In this document: positions 19,286 through 30,483 of the stretch, one piece after another
Layout of the letters: every line of letters begins with the position of its first letter
How positions within the stretch are numbered: position 1 is the first letter of the stretch
NCBI GenBank assembly: GCA_001661245.1
Contig: KV454013.1
Coordinates: 1,408,512-1,472,511, forward strand
Direction of reading: 5' to 3'
DNA length: 64,000 nt
Source of the DNA: Pachysolen tannophilus NRRL Y-2460
Lineage: Eukaryota > Ascomycota > Pichiomycetes > Alaninales > Pachysolenaceae
The notes under the pieces: model-generated
The model's database searches: none
Told to the model about the DNA's origin: nothing
The model's input: the letters and a program-made list of their open reading frames with translations, nothing else
Made by a program: the position numbers and the translations under genes

Positions 19286-19642
19286 CTCTAAATAAATTTA
19301 AAATATATCCAAAACAACAAGAGAACCACCTAGAACACAAATCAATCTCACAACGTTTATATAGAAAAGTATTCACTAGGTACTCTTGATTATAATAATA
19401 AACATTGGACAGCTGAATTCCTCTGTTTTCACTGACACGTTGATTTTTTCTTTTTCACCTTTAAGCTTGATACAAATTGCACTACCACAAGTTTTGTATG
19501 GAAGATAACTACAACACCGACGACAACGGTGAATAGGATGGTGAAGATAGCGGATGAAGATGGTAGATAAAGACGGTGGATATAAGATTATATTAGTATA
19601 CAAAGTGAAAAAAAAAAAGTTAAAAGAGTGTATAAGCAAGTT
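19286..19642. other. Intergenic KIP1 to PMT2
   Basis: About 360 bases between two leftward genes: PMT2 promoter plus kinesin 3' UTR. One TGACACGTTG stretch (near 19433) and a region of CGA/GGT-rich sequence (19500-19580) stand out slightly from the AT background. No gene is supported. Confidence 0.4.
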
Positions 19643-22600
19643 CTAGTTGATGTTTAGTTGTTGGAAAACTTTTCTCTTTTGTGGACCTTCAGCATCTTTG
19701 CTTCTTCTGACAATGGTCTCACCAGTTTCCAAAGTATTGTTATTCTTGATGTCTTGTAGTTGTTGTAGATTACGAAGTTTGCTGGAATTGGTAGCCTGTG
19801 ACAGCGACTTGATGGGTCTATCTGGAATGGGTATAGGTAATGGACTAAAATTCTCTAGATTTTCTAAAAAAGTTGTCGAATTCATGTTTTCACCAAAAGT
19901 ATCGTTACTCATTGACATATCACTATTATCTTCAGGTTTTATTTCACCATTTTTCAAAGAATCAATACGAGGGAGTTTCCCATGTTTATAGATCAGTAGG
20001 ATTTCCTCATCTGGCCTGGTTAATGGGATTTCTCTTGTGTATGAATATGGCTTTCTAGCTGGAATTTTTTGCTTATCCATCTGAGCAATTTCAATTGATT
20101 GTATTAATTGGTTTGCTTCATTAACTATAGCTGATGTATTGGCTTTGAAATCATTTATCATCTGCTTCTCATTAGAAGTATAAACATCAATAATGTTTGG
20201 TTTGATCTCGTTTATTAAATGGTTACCGATTTCATTAAAATCTTGAGAAAGTTTGGCAAATTTAGTAATTGATTCTTTTTGTAAAGAACTCAAGACTCCA
20301 TTGGTATCACTTAAATCACTATCAATTTCATTTTTCAATTTTTTAGAGTAATCATTCAATATGCTAATCTTCGGATCAATTTTGTCTACTGAATCATTTA
20401 TTGAATCAATAATTGAATCTTTATTTGAATCTAAATTAGTATTTAGATCAGTAAATAATGTTGCAGTTTTCTCATGTTTGGAAATTAATTCATTTTTAAT
20501 TCTTAATTTTTCATTTATCAATGCTTCTGTGAAAAATTGTTGAGTATGCAACCATTTGTACAATTTTTCATCGGTATATTCATTAAACTGATGATTTTCA
20601 TTATGAATTGTATTCAATGTCTTAGAACTAGAATCATATACAGTAGTCAGCCTTTCAATTCTATTGGAAGTGGAATTTTTAACTAACTCAACAATTTTCT
20701 TAATTAGCTGTTGCTGTTCTTGTTCTTGGTTTTCAATTTCTTTCTTGTGAATAATCTCATTTGCAATCAATTGGTCTTTTAACAACTTATTATATTTTAA
20801 ATAATGTGAATTGGAATTATTTTTCAAAATCTCAATTTCTTCGTATTGGTTTACTAGTTGATTATGAACAACATCAATTGCTGATTTAAATAATTTCCCA
20901 ACTTCATGGAAAGAATCTTGAACTAAATTTTGAATTTCCCCAATACTTTCCATATTATTAGAAATATTTTCTTCAACAAATTTTTTTAATCCAATTAATT
21001 GATTTGTAATTTCAGCTTGTAATTCTTTCTTAACATCTTCTATACCATCTGCTGAACTATTAAAATTTGATATCGATAAAGAAAGTTTTTTTAAAATGTC
21101 AGAGATTTTATCTTGGAAAAATAAATCTATATTTTTCACATTGCTAATTTTGTTACAAACTTTTAATTTATGTTCTTCAATTGCTGTGTTCAAATTTTTG
21201 TTTAATAAATTTGTTAAATCATTATTTTCTGCATCCAATTTTAACAAAAAATTATCAATTTTAATTTTTAACAAAGATGTTGTCTTAATTTTTTTATCTT
21301 CCAAAGATTGGACATTGTTATTTTCAATTTTTAATACTTCATCAATTATTTCATGTAATTCATTTTTGTTCAATATAACATTATCTAATAATTTCAACAA
21401 TGATTTATTTAATTCATGTAATATGGTTTCGGTTTTAACATGTTCTTTTTTCAATATCAATTCATCTTTATATTTTGTTTCAAAATCGATAACTTTTAAT
21501 TTACTTTCTTGTAATTCTTTTGTAGTTTTATTTAATTTTAATTCTAGTTCCAGTATTTTTAAATCATTTTGACGAGAAATTTCCTGTTGTTGTTCATATT
21601 GAGTTTTATATCTTTTATTTTGATCTTCTAATAAATCAATTCTTAATTTTTGATCTTCAGTTAAAATTCTTCTACTTTCACTTTCACTAGTTAAATTATT
21701 ATAACTTTCTTGTGTCATATAAACTCCACCTGTTTGTGATCGTGTTGCATTTAAATCTTTTCTTAAAGATTCTATTTCTTGAATATATTCACTTATTAAT
21801 AATTGTTTACTCATACTATGATTAACTTGAGGTTTATTTTTAATACTTTTAGCTCTATTAGCATATTCTAAAGTACTCAAAGTTTCTTCTAAAGAAATTT
21901 TAGCAGGTGAAATTGTGGCAATTATACAAGTTTTCGTTTTACCACCAAGAGAATCTTGTAATAATCTTGTTAATTTTGATTCTCTATATGGAATATGAGG
22001 AGTTTTATCAACAAGAGAATTTATTACTCTTCCTAAAGTTAATAAAGATTGATTAATCATACCAGCTTCTCTAGCTCTTTTATTTTCAGCACCAGAACGA
22101 CTAATATTTTCAGAACCTGCTAAATCCACTAAATTCAATTTCCCAATTTTTAAAAATTCTTCACCTGTTAATGGATCAATTTTTTTCATATGTACTGTTA
22201 TTGTGAAAACTGTATGTGATCTTGAAGATAAATCATTACATTGTGTACTAGCAACTTGTCTCTTATAAGAACCATCATTTAATACTTTCAAACCTTCTTG
22301 AGCATTTTGAATGAAAACTTCTTCCATTCCTTGTACAACAATAGATTTTTTAGTGTGATCATCATAAATTCTAACTTTTCTTTCACAATTTTCTGGTAAT
22401 AATAAATCTCTTAATTCTTCATTATATAATTCAATAAATGAGATTCTAACAGAAAATTCTGGATGATTACTTTCTTTTAAATTTTTGAATAATTCAACTA
22501 AAGTCCTTGGTATTATTCCAGCATCGACACTTAACCCCATTGATGAAGTAGAAGAAGTAGTAGAAGTTAAATCCCCAGACATTGTGTAAGTTTTCCCCGT

Positions 22601-23065
22601 ACCAGTTTGTCCATATGCAAATATTGTACAATTATATCCCTTTAACATTTCTTGTAATACATTTGATGCAACACCATCAAATAAGATTTCTTGATCACTT
22701 TCTGCACCAAATACTCTATCAAAAGTATATGTCTTATTTGTCGATCCATTTTGTTGAATGATCACTTCTTTACCATTATGGCCCAAAGTAGATATCACAA
22801 CCCCACTATTTTCATTAATCTCTCTTTCATTTCTTGAACGACACCTTACATAAACACTTATATTCGATTCAGCTAATGTTGTATCTGACTTTTGTCTACC
22901 ACCACTACCACTACTCCCACTACCATGATTCTGTAATTTTGGTTTCTTCAACGGAGGTGTTGGCGTTTCCGAGCTTCTCTTATTGACAGAACTACCTGTA
23001 GCACTACCAGTATTGTTTGAAGGCGATCCTAGGCGATTTCTAAATGTATTCCCAGATGATGACAT
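19643..23065 (-). CDS. KIP1: Kinesin-5 (BimC family) spindle motor
   Basis: 1140 residues from ATG (MSSSGNTFRN). The frame reaches seven codons further to a GTG, which is rejected. The N-terminal motor domain (about 68-420) has SNISVYVRCRSRNERE, the P-loop GQTGTGKT (152-159), switch I NDLSSRSHTVF and switch II VDLAGSEN, ending in LEYANRAKSIKNKPQ, a neck typical of plus-end kinesins. Long coiled coils rich in Asn/Lys/Glu fill about 430-1000. The tail has a Pro-rich FSPLPIPIPDRP stretch. Kinesin-5 motors form bipolar tetramers that slide antiparallel spindle microtubules apart. Candida-type yeasts tend to have one such motor, named Kip1; S. cerevisiae Cin8 is the alternative ortholog. Confidence 0.9.
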   Translation of the reverse strand: MSSSGNTFRNRLGSPSNNTGSATGSSVNKRSSETPTPPLKKPKLQNHGSGSSGSGGRQKSDTTLAESNISVYVRCRSRNEREINENSGVVISTLGHNGKEVIIQQNGSTNKTYTFDRVFGAESDQEILFDGVASNVLQEMLKGYNCTIFAYGQTGTGKTYTMSGDLTSTTSSTSSMGLSVDAGIIPRTLVELFKNLKESNHPEFSVRISFIELYNEELRDLLLPENCERKVRIYDDHTKKSIVVQGMEEVFIQNAQEGLKVLNDGSYKRQVASTQCNDLSSRSHTVFTITVHMKKIDPLTGEEFLKIGKLNLVDLAGSENISRSGAENKRAREAGMINQSLLTLGRVINSLVDKTPHIPYRESKLTRLLQDSLGGKTKTCIIATISPAKISLEETLSTLEYANRAKSIKNKPQVNHSMSKQLLISEYIQEIESLRKDLNATRSQTGGVYMTQESYNNLTSESESRRILTEDQKLRIDLLEDQNKRYKTQYEQQQEISRQNDLKILELELKLNKTTKELQESKLKVIDFETKYKDELILKKEHVKTETILHELNKSLLKLLDNVILNKNELHEIIDEVLKIENNNVQSLEDKKIKTTSLLKIKIDNFLLKLDAENNDLTNLLNKNLNTAIEEHKLKVCNKISNVKNIDLFFQDKISDILKKLSLSISNFNSSADGIEDVKKELQAEITNQLIGLKKFVEENISNNMESIGEIQNLVQDSFHEVGKLFKSAIDVVHNQLVNQYEEIEILKNNSNSHYLKYNKLLKDQLIANEIIHKKEIENQEQEQQQLIKKIVELVKNSTSNRIERLTTVYDSSSKTLNTIHNENHQFNEYTDEKLYKWLHTQQFFTEALINEKLRIKNELISKHEKTATLFTDLNTNLDSNKDSIIDSINDSVDKIDPKISILNDYSKKLKNEIDSDLSDTNGVLSSLQKESITKFAKLSQDFNEIGNHLINEIKPNIIDVYTSNEKQMINDFKANTSAIVNEANQLIQSIEIAQMDKQKIPARKPYSYTREIPLTRPDEEILLIYKHGKLPRIDSLKNGEIKPEDNSDMSMSNDTFGENMNSTTFLENLENFSPLPIPIPDRPIKSLSQATNSSKLRNLQQLQDIKNNNTLETGETIVRRSKDAEGPQKRKVFQQLNIN

Positions 23066-23094
23066 TTCCAACAATATCCCACACACACAAACAA

Positions 23095-23125
<31 letters not shown>

Positions 23126-23818
23126 ACTTTAACCACTAGTCACTATACCAATCAATGGATTAATATCTATTAAATTCCGTCCAGATAGATTTGAATTTGA
23201 CCAATATCAAATATATTAAAAAATTATTATTATATATTATATATATATATATATAAATTATTATGAAACCTACTTGTTTACTACTTATTTACTACTACTA
23301 CTAATACTAACTACATGAGCAGCTTTAGCTTTGCTTATTTGTTTACATTTCCAGCAGATTCCCACCGCCCCCAAACAAAGAAAAAACAAAATTTCAAGGG
23401 CGGCAGATGAAACTTAGAATCTTATTACCTTACAAGGGCTGCCTGAAAATTTTTTTGAAAAACAGAAACAACCCCTAATAGTTTAACAGCCCCCGAAAGC
23501 AACAACAATAAAAAAAAATCGCAAAGTTTTTTTTTATCAGCCGCCCCTGATGATGGAAAAAAATAGAAAAAAGTCACGTGCGATGATTTCATTGACGCAT
23601 AAGAATTTTAACATCCATCCATTCATTTGTTGCCATACAGAGAGAAGAGAGATATTCATAAAAGTTGGTTGGAAGTCAAAAAAAGAGCAAGTTGTATATA
23701 AGTTGTGAATAATCATTAATTATTATTCAATTCAATTTAGTTTTTATATTTAAATAAAAAAAATAAAAAATTTTTTTTTTTATATATATATTAGTGTTTT
23801 TTTACTTTCTTAGCAAAA
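23066..23818. other. Divergent promoter region KIP1/PRX1
   Basis: About 750 bases, no gene. It holds an AT microsatellite (near 23235-23258), several GC-rich islands (CCGCCC at about 23367 and 23541), two CCCCT stress-element cores (23472-23476 and 23544-23548) and a TCACGTG box (23574-23580). The last 100 bases before PRX1 are A/T runs. Confidence 0.55.
23544..23580 (+). promoter_or_regulatory. STRE and TCACGTG box before PRX1
   Basis: CCCCT (23544-23548) is the stress-response element core; a second copy is at 23472-23476. TCACGTG (23574-23580) is the E-box form bound by Cbf1 or Tye7-type bHLH factors. They lie 240-350 bases upstream of the peroxiredoxin, a gene where stress control makes sense, but the region also serves the kinesin. 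Confidence 0.35.
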
Positions 23819-24565
23819 ATGTTTACTAGACAAGTTACCAAATTTGCTTTTAGATCAGAATTTCAATTTAAGCCAGTTTTAGTTAGAGGTTTAAAAACTT
23901 TTAACCAAGCTGAGCAACCAAGATTAAGAATTAATTCAATTGCACCAAATTTTACAGCACCATCTACTAAAGGTGAAATTAATTTTTATGATTATATTAA
24001 AGATTCATGGACTGTTTTATTTTCTCATCCAGCAGATTTTACACCAGTTTGTACTACTGAACTTGGTGCATTTTCACTGTTAAAACCAGAATTTGATAAG
24101 AGAAATGTAAAATTAATTGGTTTATCTGCAGAAGGTGTTGAAAAACATAAATTATGGATTAAAGATATTGAAGATACTTCAACTGGTGGTAAAGAATTTG
24201 AATACCCAATTCTTGGAGATGAATCAAGAGAAGTTGCCTTTTTATATGATATGGTTGATGAAGAAGGTTTTAAAAATTTGAATGGTGGTATTGTTCAAAC
24301 AATTAGATCTGTTTTCATCATTGATCCATCAAAGAAAATTAGATTGATCTTGACATACCCAGCATCAACCGGTAGAAACACCGCAGAAGTCTTAAGAGTC
24401 ATTGATGCTTTACAATTAACCGATAAGAAAGGTGTTGTAACCCCAATTAATTGGACTGAAGGTAAAGATGTTATTATCCCACCAACAGTTTCTGATGAAG
24501 ATGCAAAGGCAAAATTCGGTGAATTTAGAAAAATTAAACCTTACTTGCGTTATACCAAAGTTTAA
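23819..24565 (+). CDS. PRX1: Mitochondrial 1-Cys peroxiredoxin
   Basis: 248 residues. The protein reduces hydrogen peroxide and organic peroxides in mitochondria. The peroxidatic Cys is C78 in PADFTPVCTTE, and it is the only Cys in the protein, so this is a 1-Cys (Prx6-type) enzyme that needs outside thiols for recycling. The N-terminus (MFTRQVTKFAFRSEFQFKPVL) is basic with no acids until Glu14, a plausible mitochondrial targeting peptide. The C-terminal AhpC-like arm (WTEGKDVIIPP) is intact. Length fits the family. The only in-frame CTG seen (24077-24079, residue 87) lies at a position that is Lys or another polar residue in relatives, arguing for Ser decoding. Confidence 0.95.
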   Translation: MFTRQVTKFAFRSEFQFKPVLVRGLKTFNQAEQPRLRINSIAPNFTAPSTKGEINFYDYIKDSWTVLFSHPADFTPVCTTELGAFSLLKPEFDKRNVKLIGLSAEGVEKHKLWIKDIEDTSTGGKEFEYPILGDESREVAFLYDMVDEEGFKNLNGGIVQTIRSVFIIDPSKKIRLILTYPASTGRNTAEVLRVIDALQLTDKKGVVTPINWTEGKDVIIPPTVSDEDAKAKFGEFRKIKPYLRYTKV

Positions 24566-24627
24566 AAAAATCTTTATTGACTGTATATTCTTTTAAATAA
24601 ATAAATAATATTTTAAATTATAATATT

Positions 24628-24660
<33 letters not shown>

Positions 24661-25745
24661 AATATATATATATATATTATATATTCATCCAATAAAATTC
24701 CATTGAAAAAAAAACGAGAAACGCAAGAAAAAAAGTAGTTTTTAAAATTATGAAAAAAGTGTTTGCAAAGATATAGATGAAATGAGTTGAAAAGTAAATT
24801 GCAATTTTAATTGCAATTTTACTATACTCAATCGAATCATCTTTCTCTTAATCTCTATATATATATTAACTCTTTATAGTAGGTGATAATATGGAAAAGA
24901 AAATGTCTTTAAATTTAAATTCTTGTAGTTTTTAACAATACAACATTTGTAAAGTTGTATTTGAATTTTCCAATCTTTTGAATTCTTGCATACTTCCCGA
25001 ACTCACATAGTATACAATAACGGGCAAAAAAAAGCCAAAAACAAGTCAAAAAGTAGCAAAAAGTAGCAAAAAACAAGCAAAAAAGGGGCCAAAAGGGGCT
25101 AAAAGGGGGCAAATTCAACAATACTTTTTATATTTTTGGATGTAGATTGCACTACTCGAATTCCCACTTAATTGGGGTAACCGCGGGTAATTTTTTTGTT
25201 TTCCATTTTAAATTCTATGCTTTGAACAAAGGAAAAATTATTCCAAAAAAAAAAAAAAAAAAAAAATTTAAGAAAAAAAGAAAAAAAAAACGAGATTTTT
25301 TTGATTTTTTTTTTAATACGATGTCATATATTATTGATAAATATATATATATATAAATACATTTTCAATATTGTAATAGCGGTACACTTTTAAGTTCTCT
25401 TGAGAGGTTGAAAGTATTATCATTGTTTTTGTTGTCATTCAGAGAATTAATATTGGTACTTTAGAAATTAAGCGCCGTTATTAAATCAATTCTGAGGGCC
25501 TGCCGATATATACCGTTTAAAAAGTTCAATTACACAAAGATTATTATTATTGTTATTAATTTTTTTTTTATATATATTTGAATTTAAAACTTTCAACTAG
25601 AGTGTATATTCAAATGATCATTATACATTAAATTTGTCTTGTTTCAATATTCATTGACTAGGAGAAGTGAGAATCAAGACAGTAAGCTTGTGTGATTTTT
25701 TTTTTTTTTTCTTGGTGAAAAAAAAAAAAAAAATAAGCTTTCATA
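24566..25745. other. Long intergenic region with curved DNA
   Basis: About 1180 bases, no gene supported. It holds TA microsatellites (24630-24680), a phased A-tract array (25026-25113), a poly-A block (25244-25292) and CCG-N7-CCG (25503-25515) in the promoter of the next gene. Being long, AT-rich and curved, it would be a reasonable place to test for a replication origin. Confidence 0.55.
25026..25113. repeat. Phased A-tract array (curved DNA)
   Basis: Nine runs of A begin at 25026, 25037, 25048, 25058, 25068, 25079, 25091, 25101 and 25111. The spacings are 10-12 with a mean of 10.6 bases, one turn of B-DNA. Units drift from GCAAAAA-type to GGGGCCAAAA and GGGGCTAAAA. A-tracts phased this way are known to bend DNA strongly in one direction. 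Confidence 0.75.
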
Positions 25746-28601
25746 ATGGAGAAATCAGTGGTTGCTACTTCTAATTTTACTCAAAATCAAAATCAAAATC
25801 AACACATTGCGAAACATCAAGACCATGGGCGTTTAAGTCATAGTATTGAGCCTCCTTCGCCTCAATCTTTGCCTCCACCTCCACCAACTTCAACTTCAAT
25901 TTCAATTTCAAATTCAAATTCATCACAGATTGCTAAACCTGAATCATCAGTTCCTTTGTCTTTTATACCCGCTGTTAGTAATATCAATAATAAAAATGAT
26001 CCAATGGCAGCTCCGATTATATCTGGTTCTGGTGTTGGTTCTGGTGTTGGGGCAGCAACTGGAGGGACGCTGGGAAAACGCAAGAATTCAGATTTGCCGA
26101 AACAGGCTCGTAAGAAATCTAAAGCTGAGAAATTAAGCAATAATAATGATAATACATTGGATAATAATAATAGTAATAATAATAGTAACAATAATAATAA
26201 TAACAATAATAACAATGGGAGTGCAAGACATTCTTCGGGGCATAGACCCGTTACATCATGTACTCATTGCAGACAACATAAGATAAAGTGTAATGCTTCT
26301 GAAAGATTCCCATCACCATGTGCAAGATGTGATAGAATGGGATTAAGTTGTGAGATTGATCCTCAATTTAGACCTAAAAAAGGATCACAAATTCAATCTT
26401 TGAAAAATGATGTTGATGAATTAAGATCAAAAATCGAATTTTTGACCAAGAATGAACATTTATTAGTACAGCTGCTACAACTGCAAGGAGGGAACCCTTC
26501 AGCTATTGTTGGTAGTCCTTACACAACAAACAGTAGTAGTAATAATCTAGATAATAATAATAACAATAATAATAATATGGGGAAGGCACAAACAGAATCA
26601 CCCCCATTAATAGCAAAGACTTTTTTGAAAAAAAATCCACGTTTGCTATGTGATAATAGATCATCAGGACAATCAGTTTCTAAGAATCTGGTACATCGTG
26701 GTAGTATTACCGAATTAAGTTCTAATTCAAATTCGAATACTCCAGATATATTAAATAGTGATTCAAGAAATAGTAACGATTTACCCCCATTATTTGAAAC
26801 TATAATGAGAAGAAATAATTCAGATTCACCAAACATGTATTACAATAGTAGTCATCGTCAAACTTATAAAAACACTACCAATAATAATAATAATAGTAAT
26901 AATAGTAATACCAACACTAGCAAAAGCAACCAATTTACTAATTTTCAACCCAACTTTGCTAATCAACAACAAGATCCTTATAATACCAAAAACATTTTAC
27001 CGCTTCATACTGGTTCACCAGTTCCAAGTAATATAACTGAATTTATCTTAGGAGATGTTAAATTACCTATTGAAAAAGCTATAGAATTACATAAAAGATT
27101 TATGGAAGATTATTTACCGTTTTTACCAATTTTATCATCTAATAACCCAATTGAACTTTATCAACAATCACAATTATTATTTTGGACAGTAATGTTGACT
27201 GCATGTTTATCAGATCCAGAACCTATTTTATACATGTCATTACTGTCATTAATTAAACAATTGGCTATAGAAACTTGTTGGATCAGAACTCCACGGTCAA
27301 CCCATATTGTTCAAGCTTTGTTAATTTTAGGTACATGGCCGTTACCAAATCAAAAAATTTTAGATGATTGTTCATATAGATTTATTGGGTTAGCTAAAAA
27401 TTTATCTTTACAATTGGGTTTACATAGAGGTAAATTTATAAGTGAATTTTCGAGGACACAAGTTGCATTACCTAATGCTGAGAAATGGAGAACAAGAACC
27501 TGGTTAGCAGTTTTCTTTGGAGAACAATTTTGGTCATCGAATTTAGGATTACCTCCTTCAATGCAAACTGATTTCTTGTTAGAAAAGGCAAGAGTAGATA
27601 ATACATTACCAAAGAATTTTAGATCTTTAATTAGTCTTGCAATTTTCCAAGCAAAATTGGTTAATGTTATGGGATTATCCGTAACTAGTCCTGATGGTTT
27701 GATTGAACCTAAAAATCGTGCTTGTACTTTATCAATTTTGGAAAGAGAATTGGATAGATTAGCTTTTAAATTACAAATTGATGACATAGTCATTGAAATT
27801 TATTATCTTTATGTGAAATTGATGATTTGTTGTTTTTCATTTTTACCAGAAACTCCATTGGAAGATCAAACCAAATATGTCACTATTGCATACAGTACTT
27901 CTACAAGAATTATAACCATTATTTCAAAATTACTGGAAAAAAGACAATTAATTGAATATCCTATTTATGTCAGAAATTCTGTAAGTGTTGCAGCTTTCAT
28001 ATTATTTAGATTACATTTAACTCCATATTTATTACCTAAATATATTGATTCTGCAAGGCAAAGTATTGTCACTGTACATAGACTATTTAGAAATATGTTA
28101 GCAGCTTGGAAAGATGTTGAAAATGATATTTCTAGAACAGCCACTGTTTTAGAGAAATTGAATTTTGTTATTATTGCACATCCCGAATTGTTCACCAAAA
28201 ATGAAGGAATTATTGTTAGAATGAGATCACATTTGACAGGGTCATTATTTTACGATTTAGTTTGGTGTGTTCATGAAGCAAGAAGGAGAGTATTAGCCAA
28301 TGAAAAATCTGGTAATCCTGGAAATACTATGGTTAATTCAACTTCAGGTGACCAAGAGAGACCATTACCATTACCATTTTATAACCAGATAACTAAGGAC
28401 GATTTTAATACAATTACGTCGACAACACCAAACGGTACAACAGTAACAATGTTAGTTCCCACTGATCTGGCAATGAATAATGCTACTGCTAATGCTACTG
28501 CTAATGGGTTAAGCAAACCCACTGAAATTAATGGTATCCCTATTTCTATGTTGGAATCTACAGGAAGCATTGTCAATAGTAGTAACAACAACAACAACAA
28601 C

Positions 28602-28642
<41 letters not shown>

Positions 28643-29105
28643 TGGCATTAATAGTAATAGCGCTAATATCAATAATACTACATATTTCAACCCAAGTGGA
28701 AATATACAACTGCCTGATGTTCTGCTGCAATCCCATTCACATCAGAGTAGTTTCAGCTTTAGTAGTATACTTGGAAACAATAACAATAACAATAACAACA
28801 ACAATGGAGAAGTGAATACTCCAACAGGTAATCCTACCAAGGATTTATTGAACAATTCGGCTTCAAACATATCAGAGTTTTTAAATACTCCAACTTCGAC
28901 CACAACAAATGCTAACAGCAATGGCAACAATCAACTCGGAACTCCATCACAACAGCAGGCAAAACAAAGTGGTTCTAAAGGTGCTGCTGGTACTTCTGAT
29001 CAGCAGTTCATCGATAGTATATTTCAACAACAAAGTGCAAACTGGATGGAAGGAGGAGATGATTTCTTGGGTTGGTTTGATATGAATATGGCTCCTGAAT
29101 TTTAA
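25746..29105 (+). CDS. LEU3: Leu3-type zinc-cluster transcription factor
   Basis: 1119 residues. The DNA-binding domain (about 170-205) has the spacing C-X2-C-X6-C-X9-C-X2-C-X6-C with RQHKIKC and ERFPSPC, the Leu3 arrangement, where most zinc clusters have six residues in the central gap. A coiled coil follows (SLKNDVDELRSKIEFL). The middle domain (about 435-840) matches Leu3 in AIETCWIRTPRSTHIVQALL, LLGLHRGKF-like LGLHRGKFISEFSRTQ and AEKWRTRTW. The C-terminus is acidic and aromatic (DDFLGWFDMNMAPEF), a likely activation domain. Leu3 responds to alpha-isopropylmalate and controls branched-chain amino acid genes. Long Asn runs (about 140-155, 260-275, near 945-965) separate the domains. The match is from memory; target genes are untested. 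Confidence 0.7.
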
Positions 29106-29415
29106 AAGTTGAAGAAGTTTTTCTAATTCTTTTTTTATTTTACGTTTTTCTTTTTTTTTTTTTTCTTTTTTGTGTTTGTTTAATGACAGTGTTATTTTAA
29201 CCCTTATGTTTTTATAATTAGATACTCTCACAATTGATCACATACGACGTTATTAAATTTTTTATAGAAAGTTTTGTCTTTTTCTTTGATTATATTTATT
29301 TTGGGCAAAATGTGTTCTTTATATTAATAATGAAATGGAGTTAATTTTATTTTTTTTGAAAAGAAGAAAAAAGCAATTGTAAAAGCTACAAAAGAAAAAA
29401 AAATTTTTTTTTCAT
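29106..29415. other. Intergenic, convergent 3' ends
   Basis: Short, T-rich convergent spacer between the regulator and RAD51. No gene or motif of note. Confidence 0.5.
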
Positions 29416-30483
29416 CTATTCGTCTTCTTCCTTTGGATCACCAATTCCGTCTTCATAAATTGCAAATAAGCATTCACTTTCAGGTAAGCATGGACTATCA
29501 TAAACTTTACAAACTCTATTTTCACCTTTTCTCTTATTAAGACTTAATCTTGTAGTTGATGAATGAGCCACGATATTACCACCAATTGGTTTTTTAGTTT
29601 CAGTATTACCATAAGCTTGATCCACTGTTGCTACAACTTGATTTGTTATTACCACAGCAATTCCAAATTCATCAGCTAATCTTTGTAAAGTTCTCATATA
29701 CTTTGCCACTTGCATTTGTCTTGCTGATAATTCTCCTCTACCACTATAATCTGTTCTATATAAAGCCATTATAGAATCCACTATAAGTAAACTAAATCTT
29801 GATTCTGACATCATTTTAGCAGCTTGGTTTAATAATTCCAATTGATGATCAGCATTAAATGCTCTAGCATATGCAACATTATCTAACGCGTCATCTTCAT
29901 TTAAACCATATCTTTTAGCAATTGAAACTAATCTTATAGGTCTAAAAGTTCCTTCTGTATCAATATATAAACATTTCCCCTCTGCACCACCAAGATCCAT
30001 TGGAAGTTGACAAGTTATTGCCAATGTATGACATATTTGTGATTTACCAGTTCTGAATTCTCCAAATAATTCTGTAATTGAACCTGTTTCAATTCCTCCT
30101 CCTAATAAAGTATCTAATTGTTTTGATCCAGTAGTAATACAAATCAACTCACTTCTTCGATGATGAAATTCTGAAGCAGTTGTAAAACCCATAGGAACCA
30201 TTTTAGAAGCTTCTCCTAATAATCGATCAGCTTTTGCTTCACTAATTCCACGAACATTCATTAAAATTCTTCTTGGAGTATAAGCAATAGCTTCAACAGT
30301 ATTAAAACCAGCATCTACCAATTTTTTCAAATCATTCTTAGAAATACCATTCCCTTCCAAACTATAAATATTCAATGGACCCTCATTGGCCTGACCTTGA
30401 CTCAGACCTTCCCCATCATAAATCTCATTCCCTCCTCCTTGAACAACTAATGATTCACCACCAACCTCTGTTTGCTCAGACAT
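29416..30483 (-). CDS. RAD51: Rad51 recombinase
   Basis: 355 residues from ATG ([10 protein letters not shown]). An upstream in-frame TTG would add a Phe-rich leader and is rejected. The protein forms filaments on single-stranded DNA and carries out strand exchange in homologous recombination. An N-terminal helix-hairpin-helix domain (about 45-98) is followed by the polymerisation segment [12 protein letters not shown], Walker [10 protein letters not shown] (141-149), Walker B LLIVD (232-236) and the [10 protein letters not shown] loop. The end GDPKEEDE is a Rad51 signature and distinguishes it from Dmc1. The acidic N-terminal tail is shorter than in S. cerevisiae Rad51 (400 residues). An MluI box lies 177 bases upstream. 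Confidence 0.96.
   Translation of the reverse strand: MSEQTEVGGESLVVQGGGNEIYDGEGLSQGQANEGPLNIYSLEGNGISKNDLKKLVDAGFNTVEAIAYTPRRILMNVRGISEAKADRLLGEASKMVPMGFTTASEFHHRRSELICITTGSKQLDTLLGGGIETGSITELFGEFRTGKSQICHTLAITCQLPMDLGGAEGKCLYIDTEGTFRPIRLVSIAKRYGLNEDDALDNVAYARAFNADHQLELLNQAAKMMSESRFSLLIVDSIMALYRTDYSGRGELSARQMQVAKYMRTLQRLADEFGIAVVITNQVVATVDQAYGNTETKKPIGGNIVAHSSTTRLSLNKRKGENRVCKVYDSPCLPESECLFAIYEDGIGDPKEEDE

Noticed and set aside
24566-25745. Centromere
   Set aside because: AT-rich and gene-free, but only about 1.2 kb, with no inverted repeats or CDE-like elements. The size is ordinary for an intergenic region here.
28379-28736. Antisense poly-Leu and poly-Ile open frames
   Set aside because: They are complements of the CAA/AAT (Asn) repeats of the Leu3-type gene. 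The same holds for those at 1791-2108, 2139-2351, 25862-26215 and 26519-26836.
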